From Candidatus Saccharimonadota bacterium (GTDB taxonomy: Bacteria; Patescibacteriota; Saccharimonadia; Saccharimonadales; Saccharimonadaceae): 64,000 nt of DNA. Below, piece by piece: positions 60,677 through 64,000 of the stretch. The notes below the pieces were generated by a model. The model had not been told where the DNA came from. It worked only from the letters and a program-made list of their open reading frames with translations, and searched no databases. Positions within the stretch are counted from its first letter, which is position 1. Every line of letters begins with the position of its first letter. Where the stretch lies: assembly GCA_017514975.1 (NCBI GenBank), contig JAFWIF010000035.1, forward strand, positions 160,797 through 224,796. The letters run 5' to 3'. A program made the translations under genes and the position numbers.

Positions 60677-62165
60677 GCGCACTACATCGCTCAATACAAT
60701 ATCGGTGATTCTCTTACAACTTGCAAACATTGCAAGCAGCCTTATAATTCCAAGGTTAGTCCTTGAGACGTTTGGTTCTGAGGTAAATGGTTTGGTTCTG
60801 TCGTTAACGCAGTTTTTGAATTTTATAAGTCTAATCGAAGGCGGAATAAACAGCGTAATAATGGCTAATCTATACAAACCCTTAGTAGAAAATAATACTC
60901 AAAAAATCAGTTCTATAATAAAAACTTCAAATAAATTTTTTAAAAAAATCGCTACGATTATAGTTTTATATACGATAATACTCGCCATATTATATCCAGT
61001 ATTTTCCAAATCGAGCTTCAGCTGGCACTATATTTTCACTTTAACCATGATACTGGGGGTTAAACTGTTTATCCAATATTGCTTTTCTTTTACTCTGAAA
61101 AATCTCCTTAATGCAGATAAAAAAGTCTATATCGTCTCATTGACTCAAATCATATTGGTAGTCCTTGAGATGTCATTGAACTATATCCTAGTAAAAACAT
61201 GGCCTAATATTCATCTTATAAAACTCGTCTCAGCGCTTATTTTTATAATACAGCCAATCGTCTTCAATTATTACACAAAAAAACATTATAGAATCGACAA
61301 AGAAGCAATAGAAAACAAAAAGCTACTTAGCGCTAGGTGGGATGGCTTCGCGATTAACACGGCTGCATTTGTCCATGGAAATACCGATATTGCAATTATC
61401 TCTGTATTTCTCACCCTAAAAGACGCCTCCGTCTATGGCGTATATGCGCTAGTAACCACTGGTCTTAAGACCATATGTCAGTCCTTATGGAAAGCTCTAG
61501 CTCCTTCCATCGGCAAGATATACGCTTCTGGCGATAAAAGATTATTAAACAAACGCTTCGACACATTCGAATATCTTACATTTTTCATGACATTTTTTAT
61601 GTTTTCGATAGCAGGCCTATTAATTACTCCCTTTGTCCAATTATACGTAGCCGACGCCGTTGATGCGAACTATTTCCAGCCATTATTTGGAACTATACTG
61701 CTCATTGCTGAAGGAATTTATATATTGCGTGAACCGTACGTTAATTTAGCCTATGGGGCAAATAGGTTTAAAGATTTACGAACCTGCGCAATTGTCGAAG
61801 TGATATTGAATATTGTGATTTCACTTTCACTGGCGTCATGGCTAGGCCTAACAGGTATAGCTCTCGGGACGTTAATAGCGATGACGTACAGAACTATTTA
61901 TCAAGTATATTATCTAAAAAAATACATGATTGGCCGCCCAATTTTAAAATTTATCAAAAACTTTATAATTTTCTTATTGCCGTCTATATTAATCGCGGCC
62001 GTCTGTGCGCATTTGCTGCCGATACGGGAACTAAACGCTCGAAATTGGGTGTACTCTGCATTGTTATATAGTGCTATCTATCTAGTTGGATACTCTGTTA
62101 TTAGCTTTATATTCTTTAGACCTCAGTTAATCGATTTAATAAAGTATTTTAAAAGAAAAAAATAG
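60651..62165 (+). CDS. Oligosaccharide flippase (Wzx/RfbX type)
   Basis: 504 residues, about 12-14 membrane helices in the MATE-like order (TISVILLQLANIASSLIIP at the N-terminus; LVLSLTQFLNFISLIEGGI). It moves lipid-linked oligosaccharide across the membrane. Overlaps the LicD gene by 26 bases and is the last gene of the locus. Confidence 0.88.
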   Translation: MALLHFGSKRTTSLNTISVILLQLANIASSLIIPRLVLETFGSEVNGLVLSLTQFLNFISLIEGGINSVIMANLYKPLVENNTQKISSIIKTSNKFFKKIATIIVLYTIILAILYPVFSKSSFSWHYIFTLTMILGVKLFIQYCFSFTLKNLLNADKKVYIVSLTQIILVVLEMSLNYILVKTWPNIHLIKLVSALIFIIQPIVFNYYTKKHYRIDKEAIENKKLLSARWDGFAINTAAFVHGNTDIAIISVFLTLKDASVYGVYALVTTGLKTICQSLWKALAPSIGKIYASGDKRLLNKRFDTFEYLTFFMTFFMFSIAGLLITPFVQLYVADAVDANYFQPLFGTILLIAEGIYILREPYVNLAYGANRFKDLRTCAIVEVILNIVISLSLASWLGLTGIALGTLIAMTYRTIYQVYYLKKYMIGRPILKFIKNFIIFLLPSILIAAVCAHLLPIRELNARNWVYSALLYSAIYLVGYSVISFIFFRPQLIDLIKYFKRKK

Positions 62166-62343
62166 CCTACATCAGATGCTATTTCTAACCTTTTGCGCCA
62201 ACTCATCGCATTTGTGACATCTACATAAGCACCTAATGTTTTGACACTCTTCCTAACTTCACCACCATAACAAGGCACGGAAGATTAATGGCTGCTTCGT
62301 TTAAGCATTTTTCGAGCCGTAAAATGACGGGCGTATAATACTT

Positions 62344-62847
62344 TCATTGTGGCGCAGAATCTGCGCATAAAATATGAGGGGTTACCCCCTCTCGTATTTC
62401 GAAAGGCGCAGAACTCTGCACTGCAATTGACTTGAAGTTATTACATAAGTTCAAAAACACCAAGCATAAGCGTTTTGGAAGTGTGGGGAGATATATATTT
62501 GGTGTTTCATGTATCTGTTCTTTGGCGAGTTCGAACTTGCCAATTCTGACTGGAGGGATTTTAGCTTCGTTGAATATGCGTTCTATCTTATTATCACGTT
62601 CTCTGCGATTGACTTTATCATGAGTAGAATCGTCCAATTCGATCGCGCAAATAATCCTATAACTTTCTTTTCCAACCAATACAAAATCAACCGATCTGTC
62701 ATTAATATGGTGAGATGCGGCTTTCCAGTTTTGGCCTTTGACCTTGCGGCTCAGTAAGGCAAAAAAATGTACTTGGAGAATTACGAACCATTTTGTGCCG
62801 AATATTTCATTTAGCATCTTGAAACACTCGTTTTCGCGAGCTGTCAT
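62344..62847 (-). CDS. DUF2726 domain protein, N-terminus cut off by an in-frame TAA
   Basis: The DUF2726 core (VDFVLVGKESYRIICAIELDDSTHDKVNRRERDNKIERIF in pieces, then IPPVRIGKFEL) resembles a restriction-endonuclease-like fold. The true start is probably minus-strand ATG 62985, with AAAGGAG upstream, encoding a membrane helix (MSTYIWIIILIIACAGIAYM). Codon 21 is TAA (62925-62923), after which the same frame continues KKTNEKIDDSQIK into the present ORF. The last ~25 residues are encoded by inverted repeats (62344-62420) and may not be native. Function unknown. Confidence 0.7.
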   Translation of the reverse strand: MTARENECFKMLNEIFGTKWFVILQVHFFALLSRKVKGQNWKAASHHINDRSVDFVLVGKESYRIICAIELDDSTHDKVNRRERDNKIERIFNEAKIPPVRIGKFELAKEQIHETPNIYLPTLPKRLCLVFLNLCNNFKSIAVQSSAPFEIREGVTPHILCADSAPQ

Positions 62848-63000
62848 AATATATGGCTTAGCATAATATCGGTAACGCGATTTCTTGATTTGGCTATCGT
62901 CTATCTTTTCGTTAGTTTTCTTTTACATATAAGCGATTCCGGCGCAAGCTATTATCAAAATTATTATCCAAATATATGTAGACATATCTCACTCCTTTTA

Positions 63001-64000
63001 TTATTTCGGGGTCTTTATTTGTCTATCTGGGAATAACTGATTGAAGATATGTACAAATTGCCCTGCGCAGTCTTTTGGGAGTTCTTCTTTCTGCCTAATG
63101 CTCTCCCACATATCCAAAGCGTCGCGAATGGTGAATCCGAATATATCCCACCGTTTTTCCATATAATCAAAAATCCACGAATCGATTACGTCCGAATATT
63201 CTTCCTCGGAAAAATGTTCGTTAATGGGTATATATGTAGCGCTCCGACCTCTTTCGCTTGGACGTTTTTTGATAGCGTATATTACGTCTTTAAACCTCGT
63301 AATATTATTATAATTCGTGTTCCAAACGTATTTGTCTCTGAAAGACTCTTTTGCTCTTATTATTAAGGGTGTTCGCAATAGCTGAAAGAGCGGTTCATTT
63401 ATGTTGTCAGGGAGTCTTTGCGAATTGGGGGCATTTGATAACCACGCGTACCTAACTGATTTATTCTCTGATTTATAATTTCTGGTCTCATCTTCTAATC
63501 TTTTCGCTAACATTCCTATAAAAATAGCCGCCAACGCTGGTCGTACTTCGTTGAGTGAAGCCTCCTTCCAAGCACCTCCGGTATGGCTTATTTTGTCTAA
63601 TAGAATTTTTTCGACCATATCATAGTTAGAACCGAGTTTTATACTCATTTGGGAAGGCAAATATTTTTCAATAAATCTTTGCGGATCGACTACTTTATAA
63701 GCATCCAATGCTCTACACACAACATCCAAATCCGCTAAGATAATTACTCTAACAAAAATCAGATTTTTTAAAATTGAGAGAACAGCTAAAATATCTATAA
63801 TTTCTTTACCTTGCAATCTATCCATATCATCAATGACAATATAAATGAGCTCCTCTGGTTTTAGATTTTCATATTGGCAGTTTAGTTTATAAATGAGTTC
63901 ACTTGAAGGAAGATTTATTTCTTTGTAATTTTTTATGAAATTTCCGACAGTTTTTTGAGGACTAGAATCCAAGTTTTTTATTAGAGAGTTTATAATATCT
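63001..64000 (-). CDS. KAP-family P-loop NTPase, C-terminal part; 5' end outside the window
   Basis: The frame is open to the window edge; the TTG at 63972 encodes an internal Leu. YIVIDDMDRLQGKEIIDILAVL is a KAP-type Walker B, followed by VRVIILADLDVVCRAL and RFIEKYLPSQM, as in KAP/AAA proteins. The Walker A must lie outside. The C-terminal half is helical (YSDVIDSWIFDYMEKRWDIF). It ends 16 bases before the DUF2726 start, so the two are probably one operon. Possible defence pair; unproven. Confidence 0.78.
   Translation of the reverse strand, partial: DIINSLIKNLDSSPQKTVGNFIKNYKEINLPSSELIYKLNCQYENLKPEELIYIVIDDMDRLQGKEIIDILAVLSILKNLIFVRVIILADLDVVCRALDAYKVVDPQRFIEKYLPSQMSIKLGSNYDMVEKILLDKISHTGGAWKEASLNEVRPALAAIFIGMLAKRLEDETRNYKSENKSVRYAWLSNAPNSQRLPDNINEPLFQLLRTPLIIRAKESFRDKYVWNTNYNNITRFKDVIYAIKKRPSERGRSATYIPINEHFSEEEYSDVIDSWIFDYMEKRWDIFGFTIRDALDMWESIRQKEELPKDCAGQFVHIFNQLFPDRQIKTPK

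Noticed and set aside
62334..62420. Possible plus-strand small RNA with TATAAT near 62334
   Set aside because: Only a -10-like box and inverted repeats are visible; no terminator or conserved stem pattern supports a transcript.

Overview
The window looks like a chromosome segment of a Candidatus Saccharibacteria (TM7) or closely related Patescibacteria/CPR bacterium. This rests on gene content and protein style: compact ribosomal proteins, dense co-directional genes, TAA/TAG/TGA all used as stops, a MurL/MurD2-type peptidoglycan gene pair, DUF5663/DUF5684/DUF3048/VanZ proteins typical of this group, and C-rich codons in core genes. No 16S rRNA gene lies in the window, so the assignment is inference.

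Layout. 1-2800: end of the ribosomal/RNA polymerase operon (rpsD, rpoA, rplQ, rplM, rpsI), closed by a strong terminator. 2800-12000: mostly single-gene units with their own consensus promoters and terminators: unknown proteins, a GH97 glycosidase, rlmH, the rplJ-rplL operon behind a long L10-type leader, a truncated Bro-N/DinD-like gene and a geranylgeranyl-reductase-family flavoprotein. Four of these units share a 5' leader design, a hairpin followed by TGCAC(C/A)TTAA and an AGGAG ribosome site. 12000-40550: an aquaporin with a nested-stem leader, then core information processing and cell wall: dnaX, dnaB, a membrane glycosyltransferase, ybaB, recR, rplY, uvrA, murL-murD2, uvrB, gltX, a DUF3048 protein, a HerA-like ATPase, infB, tRNA-Glu, a VanZ-like protein, der, PIN-PhoH and pth.

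40800-45950 is an accessory island. It starts with an independent ~300-nt structured RNA of unknown family. Next come two unknown proteins that share an N-terminal motif (F-x-x-EG-x-SW-x-NPG-x-FP-x-F) and a paralogous domain with an STS motif. A Nudix hydrolase broken by a T8 tract lies between them, and the island ends with a possible recombinase remnant beside tRNA-Ala. 45980-52770 returns to core-style genes: Nudix, methyltransferase, membrane protein, trpS, an RluA-type pseudouridine synthase, a delta'-like subunit and a TPR protein. 52815-53357 holds tRNA-Thr, four tandem ~84-bp units that each end in a copy of the 3' end of tRNA-Thr, and tRNA-Tyr.

53390-62165 is a surface-polysaccharide locus: a GDPD, then an attenuator-like leader, an initiating sugar transferase, two GT4 enzymes, an acetyltransferase, a polymerase-like protein, a LicD protein and a flippase. 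It becomes more A/T-rich after the first two genes, suggesting acquisition. The right edge (62344-64000, minus strand) has a DUF2726 protein whose membrane anchor is cut off by an in-frame TAA and the end of a KAP-family P-loop NTPase, a possible defence pair.

Expression signals are unusually readable. Many genes carry an extended -10 (TGC-TAnAAT) whose last base lies 7-8 nt before the start codon, with no Shine-Dalgarno site, which predicts leaderless mRNAs for dnaX, uvrA, gltX, der, pth and others. DnaX and RecR both lack their usual zinc-binding cysteine clusters.
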